Shown one piece after another: positions 38,284 through 49,108 of a DNA stretch of 64,000 nt (its first letter is position 1; the number at the start of each line of letters is the position of its first letter). A program made the translations under genes and the position numbers. The stretch is taken from the NCBI GenBank assembly GCA_023079485.1, contig CM041084.1, positions 126,146,292 to 126,210,291 of the forward strand, in the 5' to 3' direction. Below the pieces are notes generated by a model. It made no database searches. It was given only the letters and a program-made list of their open reading frames with translations, and was not told the DNA's origin. The DNA is from Archilochus colubris (Eukaryota; Chordata; Aves; Apodiformes; Trochilidae).

Positions 38284-38574
38284 GTTAGTCTCTTTTCCCA
38301 AATAACAAGTGACAGAATGAGAGGAAACAGCCTCAAGTTGTGCCAGGGGAGGTTAAGATTGGATAATAGTAAAAGTTTCTTTTCTGAAAGGGTTGTCAGG
38401 CACTGGAACAGGCTGCCCAGGGAAGTGGAAGAGTCACCATTCCTGGAAGCATTTAAAAGCTGTGAAGATGAGGTGTTTAGGGATAGGGTTTAATAGTAAT
38501 TGGCAGTGATAGGTTAACAGTTGGGCTCCGTGATCTGAAAGGTCTTTTCCACTATCCTAGCATTCTATGATTCT
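38284..38574 (+). mobile_element. CR1 3'-end fragment, plus strand
   Basis: It carries the ORF2 end (CAAGTGACAGAATGAGAGG; CACTGGAACAGGCTGCCCAG) and the 3' UTR (GATCTGAAAGGTCTTTTCC), with the tail ATTCTATGATTCT. About 290 bp, and closely related in type to the copy at 13155-13427. Confidence 0.9.
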
Positions 38575-38941
38575 TATTTCTTAATTTTGGACTGGTTTTG
38601 ATGTTATTTTGGATTACATGTTTTAGATATTATTATAAAAATTGAAGTTCTATTGACAGGTAGTAATAAAAATAATTGGGCAGTATGCAACTTATGCACC
38701 TAAAGAATGAAAATTATGTATCACCATGGCTGCTTTCATTTCTCAACAATTCTCATAGCAGTGTTCGATTTTACTTTCTAAATGCATACTGTATTTTATT
38801 ACAGAACTGTAATAAAATTACTGTCATAGCTTTTGAAGGATTAAAATTTCAGTTGGTAGCAATTAGGGTGGTTCCCCAGAGTCAAAACATGGTGCTGTAC
38901 ATATATATGTCACAGTTAAAAATTGAAATAAGACGTGGAAT
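38575..38941. other. AT-rich spacer
   Basis: About 370 bp between a CR1 tail and LTR copy 2. Nothing recognisable. Confidence 0.4.
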
Positions 38942-39070
38942 TTTCATGGTTTAAGGCTGGACTGGCTATTAAATGTATGATAGATGCTCACTATTAACCC
39001 TTTTCCCTACCCAGAAAGGGAAGAGAGAAAAGGAGAGGGACTTAATGGGCTGGAAAGTAATTAAAAACAC

Positions 39071-39076
39071 TTTAAT
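39071..39076 (-). terminator. LTR copy 2 polyadenylation signal (ATTAAA)
   Basis: ATTAAA on the minus strand, at the position equivalent to that in LTR copy 1. Confidence 0.5.
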
Positions 39077-39356
39077 GAAACAATAATAATGAAACAAAAA
39101 TGTATAATGATATTAAGAGAAAACTAGTGAAACATATACAAATATATAGAAAACAAATATAGAGCTTCCCATCTGATGATCACATCACTACTGATGCTGC
39201 AGTGCAGGCACTGGGGAAGTCCTGGGTTGGACTCAGCTATGGATGAGAACTGGATTCAGGAGCACAAAGATTGGGATAGAATGCAGAAAAATGGACAGAG
39301 TACTTCTCGGGTGCTGGTAATGGAAGAAGAGAGCTTGGTGCTCATGATCCCCTAGC

Positions 39357-39362
39357 TTTATA
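39357..39362 (-). promoter_or_regulatory. LTR copy 2 TATA box
   Basis: TATAAA on the minus strand, conserved in place and context with LTR copy 1. Confidence 0.5.
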
Positions 39363-39718
39363 CTGAGCATGATGTGTGTGGGATCAAACACTTCATTGCT
39401 CAGCTTTGGGTCACCTGTCCTGCCTGCTGGTCCCCACAGGTGAGACTCCCTTTATGCCCTTTTGTTGTGGTTCACAAGAAGCTTTACAGTGACCTTGTAT
39501 TCAACAGGAATAAATATAAGGCAAGAGCCTTTCTGCATGCTATTCATCCCATTATTCTAGTAGTAACTATAAGCATCAAGTATTATCATTTTTAGAAACA
39601 GACACTGTCTGGAAAATATGTTGTTAGCTTCAGAATATGCAGCCACTTAGGGGAGACCTAACCAGCAGGTAAAATTACTGAAAAGAGAATTGGTTCTGCT
39701 ATAATTCAGACAAGGGCA

Positions 39719-40324
39719 GAAATGAAAAAGATTAAATCTTTGCTGCAAGAAACAGGTTGTAACTCCAGTTAGGGTCAGTGACTGAGGATAGAGATATCAC
39801 AAAATCAAAATTAGTTGCACTTTCAAGATACACTGTAAGAAAGACAGAATTAATCTTTCAGGACAGGGTGGGATAATAAGGTAAAATAGTGGTGACAACA
39901 AGAATAAGGTAAAAAAACGGAATATAGGTTGCCAGGGACCATAGCTCTCACATACTTTTCAGAATCATGGGATTTAAGAAGTTAAAAAATGGAAATCAAC
40001 TTTCCTGGTATTTGTTTTGGCTTTTGAGTTTAAATATATTACAAGAAATTATTTGAAACACTCTCCTAGATGGTTTTTGAGTGGCAACTTGTACTGGTCA
40101 AGTTCTTCCACAGATGCAGTACATGATAGAAATAGTACCTGATAGGAATTTTACAGAAACAGCCAGCATGCAGGCAAAGCTGCATAAAAGCCAGCACACT
40201 ATCTGGCTGTCTGTATTTTCATTTTTCTCTAGGTTACATCATCATGGAGAGCCAAACACAGAGACTGAAATAGTCATACTTTATCTATAATCTTCTTATA
40301 AACATAAATATTAATTAAAAGATG
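39719..40324. other. Spacer between two LTRs
   Basis: About 600 bp of AT-rich sequence with no recognisable retroviral or host coding sequence. The two flanking LTRs are of different families, so this is not a proviral interior. Confidence 0.45.
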
Positions 40325-40330
40325 TAAAGG
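40325..40330. repeat. Target-site duplication, left copy (TAAAGG)
   Basis: TAAAGG lies directly before the LTR and is repeated exactly at 40652-40657. A 6-bp duplication is typical of beta-retrovirus/ERVK-like integration. Confidence 0.7.
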
Positions 40331-40651
40331 TGTAGTGTAACGAGGCAACCAGGTGCCACTAATTGCCAGGCAGTGGGCATGAGCTTGTGTCAAGCCCACC
40401 TGTGCCCAATTAGGGCGGGCCCCCACTGTGCATGAGCAGGACCAGGGGGCCAGGTGTCTCTGCCTGAGACACAGGCAGAGCTCACTCCTGAGCTAGCCAG
40501 TAGAGAGATCAGTTGCTCTCAGAGCAATAGCACCGATCCAGGCTAGTCAACCCTGTGGGCTATAGGCTCAGAGCACTGTTCTTGAGTCTCTTCTGGAACA
40601 CCTGGTTGGATCTTGAAGCGCCGTACCCTAAAAGAGGTTTGTCTTGCTACA
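40331..40651. mobile_element. Compact solo LTR with intact target-site duplication
   Basis: A 321 bp block starting TGTAGTGTAACGAGG and ending TTGCTACA, so the termini TGTAG/CTACA are inverted repeats with the usual TG...CA ends. Exact TAAAGG copies flank it. It is far richer in G+C than its surroundings. On the plus strand CCAAT (40406-40410) is followed by a GC-box word GGGCGG (40413-40418), which suggests plus is the sense strand, but no TATA box or AATAAA is seen. A perfect 9-bp hairpin lies at 40458-40480. I recognise the class by structure only; the 6-bp duplication points to an ERVK-like (class II) origin. The exact duplication suggests a younger insertion than the other two LTRs. Confidence 0.78.
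40458..40480. repeat. Hairpin inside the solo LTR
   Basis: CTCTGCCTG (40458-40466) and CAGGCAGAG (40472-40480) are perfect reverse complements around a 5-nt loop. It could be an RNA stem in the old R/U5 region, or it could be incidental. Confidence 0.6.
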
Positions 40652-40657
40652 TAAAGG
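40652..40657. repeat. Target-site duplication, right copy (TAAAGG)
   Basis: An exact copy of 40325-40330 directly after the LTR end. Confidence 0.7.
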
Positions 40658-43600
40658 CGTAACTAGATTGTATTCTAAGCATACTAGTTGAATATGTAAT
40701 AGTGTTATATGGAAGCAACACATTGTCCAGCTGGTCTAGGTCATAGTCCACAACATTTTGTATATGATTATGTATATTTGCAGGCTGTTAAAAAACCCAA
40801 ACAAACAAATAAGAAAAACCCACAGCAGAGTTAACAATTTGTAATATGACTTTTATTTTAAAATGACATTGCAAAGTAATGCAAGACTATATTTCTGTCT
40901 GATATGATGTAGAACAGTTAGGGTTAGGGTTAAGGTATTAAAAAAAACCCAAATATTAAAAAAAACGGATATGAAAAGAACAGTTGAACATTTGGGGCTA
41001 ATCAATTCTTAGATCATTTGGATTAGGAGATCTCAGGAGATCTGCAATCCAAACAATTGTTTAAAGCAAGGTCTGCAATGAGATTTGATGTGTTAAAGAA
41101 AGTTCAAGAAATACAAAAATACATACAGCATATTCACAATTACTGTTACTTAAACCTTTGATCTTTTCCAAAGGATAGTGGTCATAGATCTCTTTGGCAT
41201 GTGAAGTCCTGATGATTTAGGGCTAACTCCATGTAATTGAAATTGTAAAACCGGTGAAAAAACATTTAGCAGCACATTAGTCAATTGTAATATATTCTCT
41301 TAAGAACTTTTTTTCAGACTTTTACCAAGATACTCCCAACCTGATTCAACATGATGAGCCTCGCTGCCAAGAACATTTTTACCAGTCATTATTAGAAAAC
41401 AAAAATTACTGTTGTGAAATACTGGATAATTTTTGATACTCCCAGACTTTACTTGAATTATTTATTTCTGGTTTCTCCCAGAGATGTAAGAACACTACGA
41501 GTACTCTTAAATGCAGGTATACTGATGTTTTGAATTTACCTTTTTTTGGTTATTTCTTTCAAGCCATCATTCTTTTTCTATTTCAAGCATCAAGGGAAAA
41601 CAAGTAATCTATTGCCTTCCTTAGAAACCTATCCCTGTGTAACATATTTTTAAAAGACATTGCTCAGGCACAGAAACTGGATTAGATTCTGATTATTAAC
41701 TGCATTAGTGTCAATCTGCAGGAGCTCCACTCTCTACTGGTTACAGATAATTATATGTTGCCTTCCAAATCTGTGTCAGAGCATTAGATTCCTCTTGTCA
41801 AATCATCTCTCACAGACCAAAGTTTTAAGGACATAATAACAATTTTTGGAGGTATGCAAAACAGGCATTCTAATCAGCCCTGGTAATTCTCTTCCTGCAT
41901 ATTCAAGGGCACTATTTAATTGTTTCCAGAACAAATAAGTGGGCTTTAACTTCTACAACAGCACCTCAGACAGGAAGTCACTCCTCATATTTTTACTGAT
42001 TTCCAATATAATGATTAATTTTGAATTTTCTGAGTCAATTTATTGATCCCTCCCTGGCCTCCACACCTTTTACATAACTGCAGCCTTTTCAAAGTGATTC
42101 TCTTTTGCTCATCCAACAGAAGTCTACAATGTCTTACCATCTCTTGCATTAGCTGAGGATGTGAGCTCTTTAAAGCTGTGTTTACTCCTGTATTTGTCAA
42201 ACACTGTCCACTCTGGCTCTCCACAAGGGATATATAAATTTCTGCTCTATCATCACAGATTTGCCATCCCCTTGACTAGGTTTGCCAAAAAGCCTAGAGC
42301 TGTCTAATCTCAACAACTCATATGTAAAGAAGCCAATAACAACATACAAATTGCCAATCAGAAATTGCTTACTCCAGGAAAACTTTCCAAGTACCTAAGC
42401 AGCCTCATAGGCATGAAAATCCAACAGGTGTTTCATGGCAAGGCACTGAAAGCAGAAAGTGAGTGAAAAAAAAATAATGCTTTGATTAGATAGTCCTCTT
42501 TTTGTATTTATAAATAATGTAAAAATGAGAAAACCATCTATAATTACAGGGTCACAATATAAATTTATTATCTGAATACATTAAAAGCTGAAGTTTTCCA
42601 GGATTACTGGATTAGCTATATAGCTGCATAGGTTAGTGTCTGAGACCTTGCCTTGATTGAGAGATGAGTGTTTTTTGCAGGTCATAAGGCATAAGACAGC
42701 CACTGTCCTACTGTATGTAGCCATCTGAAAACAAGTGTATTATTTCCTTCAAATTTTATCATGGTAACACAGTGCAAGAAGTTTAATGGATCAAAAGTTT
42801 AATAAATCAAACCTACTAAGAAAAGAACCTTTTCCAAGGAAAAGATATGAGAAAAAAAAAAAAACTCTACAAACCCATTTTACTATCAGGATTATCTTCT
42901 ATCTAACATAATAATGGAAAAAAACATTTGCCCATGCTAATAGATAATAATAAGGGCTCACCATCCTTCAGTTTATCAATGGGTATTAATCAATGGACTT
43001 AGATAACCATGAGGAAAAACTTGCCAATTGCTGGCATGGTGAAACACGGGAATTATCACTTGCAGAGCCTATGGAACCTCCATCACCAATAGTTTTAATA
43101 AAATGTACAATCATCTGTCTGGCTCTTGTTCATAGATAATTCAACTGTCCTTGAGAAAGAAAGATGGGATAAATCATCTTTTGAGGCTCAGTGTATCTCT
43201 AAATTTCTAGTGATCCAGAAATACTCCAGAGCTTTGGTTCTTCTCTGAATAATTCTGAAATTTACAGTAACGAAGGTGCAAAATCATCCCTATTCTGATC
43301 TTTACAGTCAAGATAAGAAATTTTAAAATGCTATCAAAGTTTTTATAATCTTATGCCTTTAGTAAAAGAAATAAATTAAGATAAATAATTAAAATTATGT
43401 TTGAGATTTCCAAATAGATACAAAATTTAGTGTCCACTGTTTGAACAATTAGGTCATTATTTAAATTGTGGCCAAAAAAATAACCAACCCAAACTCCAAC
43501 ATGTTGCTACAAAACTCAGCCAGGTCGACAGATGGAAAGAATACAATTAAATAATTTATTGCCAGAGGTCATGTAACCTACAGCCAATAAAAAAAACACC

Positions 43601-44889
43601 TTCAAGAGTTAAGAGACAGAGACATTCCAGTTAGGAAACAGCATGTGCTGCAGGTGGCTTAGATAGGCATATTGCTTCTTAATTAAACCAAACCATTAGT
43701 TTATTTTCTTGATTTGATAATTACTACCAGGAATTATTCTTGCTAACTTTTCAACATAATTTGTTTAAAATCATGAAGAGTGATCAAAGATTAACCTAAT
43801 AATAACCTTACCCTCAACCTTGTTGAGAACAATCAAAAACCTTGAAAATGGGATAAAAATTACCTTTCTGTTTTTTTTTTTTTACATCAACATTTTTTCT
43901 CTTATTTACTTTTGTAAATGTTTTATGGGCAAGAATAATGGAAGTGCAAGCCTCAACCATTCTTCTGTTTTGTTTTGTTACTGCTGGACATTTCAGCCCT
44001 CACTCACAATTTAAATAATTGGCTGAAGAAGGAATCCAGCATTAACAAACTCATCTGTATTTTGCCAAATCACACATAATTTCAGCAATTGTTGTTTAAT
44101 ATTTCGTTTTCTCAAATGATGAAATATATTCATTTTCCTAACAAAAAAATATAAAACTGTGCATTAAAAAATAAAAAAAAAAAGAGTAATTAAATACTTT
44201 TGCAGATGCTACTGTGAATCCCATAGTTGGCTATGGTAATTTTTCACCTGATTTTCTTCTCATCATAAGATCCAAAGTTACATATCAGGTTCTGCCTCAG
44301 GTTGGATTTTGTTGGGAAAATTTCCACTGAAATAATTCAACTATTGCTATAGCTAGAAGAAATACGTTACACTTATGTTATAGGTTTTCTAAATTAATGA
44401 CTGAAAAGATCAAGCTGCTCTGTATGTTGAAGTATTTACTTGACATTTGACAGCAATCATCCTGGTTTTAGGGATGTACCCTTTTTTAACTCCATGAAAA
44501 TCCACACAACTTTGACCAAACAAGATTTTGAAAAATCTCAATATGGTCAGTGAAGGTTTCTTACATGCTGGCAGTTTGCAGAGACACCATCTGCTCTATG
44601 TGTCTTTTATTCTTTCTCAGCTTCTACGAGCCAACCAGACATGCCATGGCCATCCTTCCCACAGAGCAACTGTGTCTTGTGCCTTAGGGAATGTGATGTG
44701 TACAGGAGCAGGAGCATTTACCTGCAAGTGCTCTTCTTGGCTGCTGAGGACTGTTGGATGGAACTGAATCCAATAACATATTGACCTGAGTATGCATCCT
44801 CTTTTTCTCCCCACCAGAACAAGATGAAAGTAAAAATCAGGCTCAACATCCATATCTTTTTGATTAGTTTGATTTTACTCATTGCTGGT
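40658..44889. other. No gene seen
   Basis: About 4.2 kb of AT-rich DNA with short A or T runs (for example around 42851-42864 and 43871-43883). A tiny TTAGGGTTAGGG stretch at 40918-40932 is too short to call an interstitial telomere repeat. Confidence 0.45.
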
Positions 44890-44950
44890 TTAAAGGTTGG
44901 ACTTGGTGATCTTGGTCTTTTCCAGCCAAAATAGATGTATGATTCTATGC
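44890..44950 (+). mobile_element. CR1 3' tail, plus strand
   Basis: The terminal ~60 bp of a CR1: TTTAAAGGTTGGACTTGGTG, ATCTTGGTCTTTTCCAGCC and ATGATTCTATG. Heavily 5'-truncated. Confidence 0.7.
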
Positions 44951-45851
44951 CACTGGGGCAATGAATATAAAACGTGTTGTTTTGAAAGTAATGTTCTAGT
45001 AACTTGCTCATTCCTGACCATGGTTTCCAAGAGAAAGCTTATGGTTGTCTGCCATAGCTAAGGCTGTTGAGGTAACATGGCTAAACAGGTAGTGAAGCTT
45101 CTAGTCACTGAAAGGATATTGCATGTATTCTGTCTCAGTTGCACCCAGAATTAAAGATATTAATATTAAAGTGATGAAGATAATAAAGGAATCAACCAAA
45201 GCAAAGCAGGCAACACCTGATTTAAAGTGTGCTTTTGTAATTTTATCCTGTTTCATTTCTTCATGTGTTGTGGCATTAAGCAAGGAATTCCCATGCAATT
45301 CCATATGCTCTCTTCCTAACCCACGGATCTGCAATGAATGAGCATTCATTTGTGATAAACTCTTTAAACTTCTATTAAATGGGACGGTGAGAACGTGAAG
45401 TTTTGCAGCAAGGAAACTAAAATAGCTGTGATAGCTTTGTAGATGCAGGTTAGGCCAGAGATGGCCAAAGACTGGCTGAGAACCTGAATCCAGCCTGCCA
45501 GCACAGTGCATTGAAAGTTGTCACTCGTTTGCTCCATGCTGTCTTCTCTCTTTGAAGGCTCAGGAAGCACTCAAAGTGGGATGCATGTAACCTTATGGGA
45601 GGAAAAGTTCATAGTGCTTTGATGAATGTTTAAGCCATGGCATAGACACATGTCTGGTGACATCATGAGTGTTAGTCGGGTACTTTGTGATTGTACCCTG
45701 AGCATCCTGAATATTGGTGATTTACAGCTGCCACCACAAAAAAAGAGATTCTGTTTCTACTGTTTCAAACAGATCTCCCATCACAGCTAATCTAATCACA
45801 TGAACCAAACATTCTGTAGAATGTGATATTGCTATTTCTGAGATCATATGT

Positions 45852-45895
45852 AGGAGAGAGAGAAGAGAAGAGAAAAAGAGGAAGAGGAGAGAAAG
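45852..45895. repeat. Purine (GA) tract
   Basis: About 44 nt of nearly pure G/A on the plus strand. It could form a triplex, but no role is visible. Confidence 0.6.
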
Positions 45896-48541
45896 ATAAA
45901 AAGATAAAACTCCCTCTGATCAGCTTGCTAGCATTGTCCTCAAGCTGAAGGAGGCTTTGACAAGGGACTTTCATATGGTTTTAATAAACTCTATGAATCA
46001 GCAAGACTAAAGCAAGCTACAGAAGATCCCATTTTGAAGTCCAGGGTCATTTTGGGTATGAGCCAGATCTCACTCACATTCCGCCTTTACAAGAACTCAT
46101 TGCACTAGCTTCTACTCTGGACCTTCTCTGATGTGAACACGGGCATAAACTATGTTGGGAATGAGGAGCTAACTATAAAATAGTTCTCTTTTTTAAAGGA
46201 AGCTCTTAGGACCTGGATAAATTTCCTTCTAATTAAATGTTTCAAGTTGGAAATAAGATTCAGATCTCTTACCTATGTGTACTTATAAGTGAGCTAGGTG
46301 TAAGCTACTATTAAAATAAGTGGGAATACAGTCAGTACAGTCAACAGATCTTAGAGATTTGACTTATCCTGAAGTAAATGTCACAGGCTTGGTTCAGTTA
46401 TTCATCCACAGGTAGCTAAAGTCACTTCAGGTGCTGCAGGTTTTCTTTCCTGGCTTCCCACCACAGGGCCAAGGCCACTGCATTGGGCTGGCAGGGAGGA
46501 CCAAGGGAGGGACCCCTTCCTAGACTAGAAGCTATCCATGAGTTGGGAGCCATAGGACAGTTCACATGGCACTGGGAGCTCAAAGGTAGGACAGGAAAAT
46601 TAACTGAGTAACTAAATAAATCCCTCTAGGAATCTCCTTGTGGAGAAAAACTGGCAGCTTCAGATGTAATACATCTGACCTATTTTAGGATTATGAAAGC
46701 TGACTTCTGGAGACCTTAACTTCTCTTTGTTGACCCTGAAGAGAACCTAGGAATGACTAGGTCAGACTGAGAAACCTAACTCCTAGGCTTCCAGGATGAA
46801 ATCTAGTTATCTCAGCAAGGGTGTCTACAAGCACATTCAAGACTACCAGGTGTGCCCATCGACTTCCAGCTGCCCCCTCAGAAGTGTGAAGGCCTCTCTG
46901 AAATAGTGCACAACATTTCCAAAACTGTGCACCTTTCCTGGGTGTGTCAGGACATCCAATGGCCTTGTGTCCTCTGTTCACACTACCCTAAAGTTAAGTA
47001 AGATGATTGCCACTCTAGCCTTATTTTAAACATTTTTTGTCTTTCTCTTATAAAATAATCTAAATTTTTCTTTTTGCTTTGCATCCTTTCTACTTTAAGT
47101 CATTGAGAAGTCACCAACATATTTTGATTTCAATAATAAAAACTAGTTCTATGCAGCTCTGCTTATACAGCTCTCATTTTTGTTTGATCATATGAAAATG
47201 GAAGGCATACATACACCTTAGAATAGACAGCTCCCACTTTCATACAACTATTTCTAACCTTGGTATTATTCTGATGCCTGGAGTGCCCCATCTTAACACA
47301 CTGACAGCTTTGTAAGCTATTTCCTCTATTCTGAGAGGATTTTTTTTAATTTTTTCAGTTAAGAAAAATGGATACTCATCATACATCTAAAACCTAAAAA
47401 CTACCCTTGATATCAGTCTGAAATGACCTACTTTGCAGCTCTTCCATAATTCAAAAACCAAATCCTCACCTGAAGTTTTTTCGCAGTCTTTTTAGAGGTT
47501 CTTTTTTCCCTTTTTTTATTAACCTCCCACTTGTACTGAACAGAATCAGATAATTATCTGCCTACTTGACAAAAAAGACAGAGCATAACAATCCCCTTAT
47601 GACTTAACACTTTCTGGATTTTCTTTTGACTGTTCAGTCCTTTAAAAATATTGAGTTGGATATGAATGGGATAAGGTCTACAACAACACAAAATTTTGTT
47701 TGCAGTACAGCAATAGTTTACAGATATTGTAATCCTTTTAAGAAACAGCTAAAACTATATAAAGTGTATAATTAATATGTATCATTAACATAGAAAAATT
47801 CTATAAAAGTAATAAACTTCTGAGGGCAGGATTTTGCAGAATTATATAAAGTTTTCTGAACACCTGGAACTGCATAAATAACACCACCAACCCAAGCATG
47901 GATAAATTCATGTTTAACACATGCATACACAGTACTCAAGTCTGAGTGAATTCATGCAGGTGTTTCCAGTAACTGGAAAAATAAGTAACAGTAAAAGATG
48001 GCTTCATAAAAATCATCTGAGGACAGTTTTGAAACCACTTTCTCTAAATATTATGCAAGTAGGATAACAGTGAGTTTGCAATGACACAGCATGGATTCAA
48101 TGAAATAAGGCATAAGATAAGATATATACTAATACAAAAATCTAAATGCTGAAAATTTAGAGACTGGATTATTTTTACGATAATTGAAAACAAGAACCAT
48201 GCTGTCAGGTTTCAACATTTGAGCAAAACTGTACAATTCATTTCATATCTTATTGTAAGTATTCTTAAATTACCAGTCTAAGTTAACAGGTGCTCCTCTG
48301 CAGGTGCCAGAGCTACCCCAGTTACTTCATAAAAAGAAACGTTTCTCTTAATTTCTATGAATTTAAAAGTCCCCAAATCTGAGGATTTCTATTAATCCCC
48401 AGAGAAGCATCAGGTGTTAAGTGAGACAACTTTAAAAACGGCGCAAGAGCAGTACAGCTGATGGAAGAAAAGTAAAGTTCTTTGTGAAAAAATGACATAA
48501 AGAAACATTTTTCCACAGAGACTTTTACAATTTTCCTGCTG

Positions 48542-48566
48542 AAAAAAAAAAAAAAAAAAAAAAAAA
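48542..48566. repeat. Poly-A run (A25)
   Basis: Twenty-five consecutive adenines just upstream of the GC-richer CCAAT island. I could not identify a retroposed body ending in it. Confidence 0.75.
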
Positions 48567-48639
48567 GTGTTCATTTCAGAACACCCCATCTGAGAAAAGA
48601 CTTAAAAAAGAACCTTCTTTCCACAGCCACTCAGAGGGG

Positions 48640-48900
48640 TTCCCCCTTAGCCCTCATCCCACAGTGGACCCAGCAAGGTCTGGAGGCCTCACCTCAGCTC
48701 AGCCGTGCTCCCGCTGTTCTGATTGGCTGCTGGCACCCGCGCTCATTTCCATCCAGCTTCTAATTGGCTGATTGGTGTCAGCACGTCTGTGAGCAGCCAA
48801 TCAGTGAGCAGGCCCCGTGTGGTGCCGCAGCAGCCATGATGCCTACCTGCCTCTATGGGTTTTGCTGGGGGAGCAGCACCTCAGCGAGCAGCTGAGGGAA
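48640..48900. promoter_or_regulatory. GC-richer island with four CCAAT boxes, candidate promoter
   Basis: In an AT-rich neighbourhood this stretch is clearly richer in G+C and CpG. It holds four CCAAT boxes within 80 bp: inverted at 48722-48726, 48763-48767 and 48771-48775, and forward at 48797-48801. Three are perfect NF-Y cores, CCAATCAG or its complement CTGATTGG. Clusters of this kind are typical of TATA-less vertebrate promoters, and also of some retroviral U3 regions. A 62-codon ORF in good initiation context starts about 120 bp further on (48920). Promoter activity, direction and product are all inferred. Confidence 0.45.
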
Positions 48901-48919
48901 TGGACTTTGAGCACCAGCA

Positions 48920-49108
48920 ATGGCTTTAAACAATCATGAACAGGCTGATTTCTTCAAACCACTTTGGGTCACTTTTGTCTTACTTCAATGTGTAACTTTT
49001 CATCTCAAAACAGGTCCCCAGTTCAGAGAAAGGAAACACCTAAATGAAAATGCTTGCTGTTCCCTCATGCCTTCCAATACAACAGGTATCTGGGTGACTG
49101 TCTTGTAG
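48920..49108 (+). CDS. Hypothetical small ORF downstream of the CCAAT island
   Basis: A 62-codon frame beginning MALNNHEQADFF, with G at -3 and G at +4 around the ATG, about 120 bp below the last CCAAT box. I recognise no family, signal peptide or membrane segment. An AACAG-GTATCT word at about 49081-49091 could serve as a splice donor, so it could be a first exon. It may equally be a chance frame. Reported only because of its position behind the best promoter candidate. Confidence 0.15.
   Translation: MALNNHEQADFFKPLWVTFVLLQCVTFHLKTGPQFRERKHLNENACCSLMPSNTTGIWVTVL

Larger units (their letters stand above)
38942..39718 (-). mobile_element. LTR of avian endogenous retrovirus family, copy 2 (solo LTR)
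   Basis: It aligns along its length with LTR copy 1 (9914-10693) in the same orientation, but is clearly diverged by substitutions and small indels. Shared landmarks are the start ATGGTTTAAG, the CTTTAATGAAACA block, ATACAAATAT, the CTGGGGAAGTCC block, and the TATA region TTTATACTGAG. On the sense (minus) strand the TATAAA lies at 39362-39357 and ATTAAA at 39076-39071. The 5-mers beside it, GGAAT and GAAAT, match at 4 of 5 positions and may be a decayed target-site duplication. No retroviral genes adjoin it. Confidence 0.75.

Noticed and set aside
40918..40932. TTAGGGTTAGGGTT, telomere-like
   Set aside because: Only about two units. It is too short to call an interstitial telomeric repeat and is expected by chance at this scale.
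45101..45511. 136-codon minus-strand ORF with a hydrophobic segment near the end
   Set aside because: No recognisable family, no supporting context, and other frames are open over the same DNA.
48542..48566. A25 run as tail of a processed pseudogene
   Set aside because: No coding remnant upstream and no flanking target-site duplication could be found.
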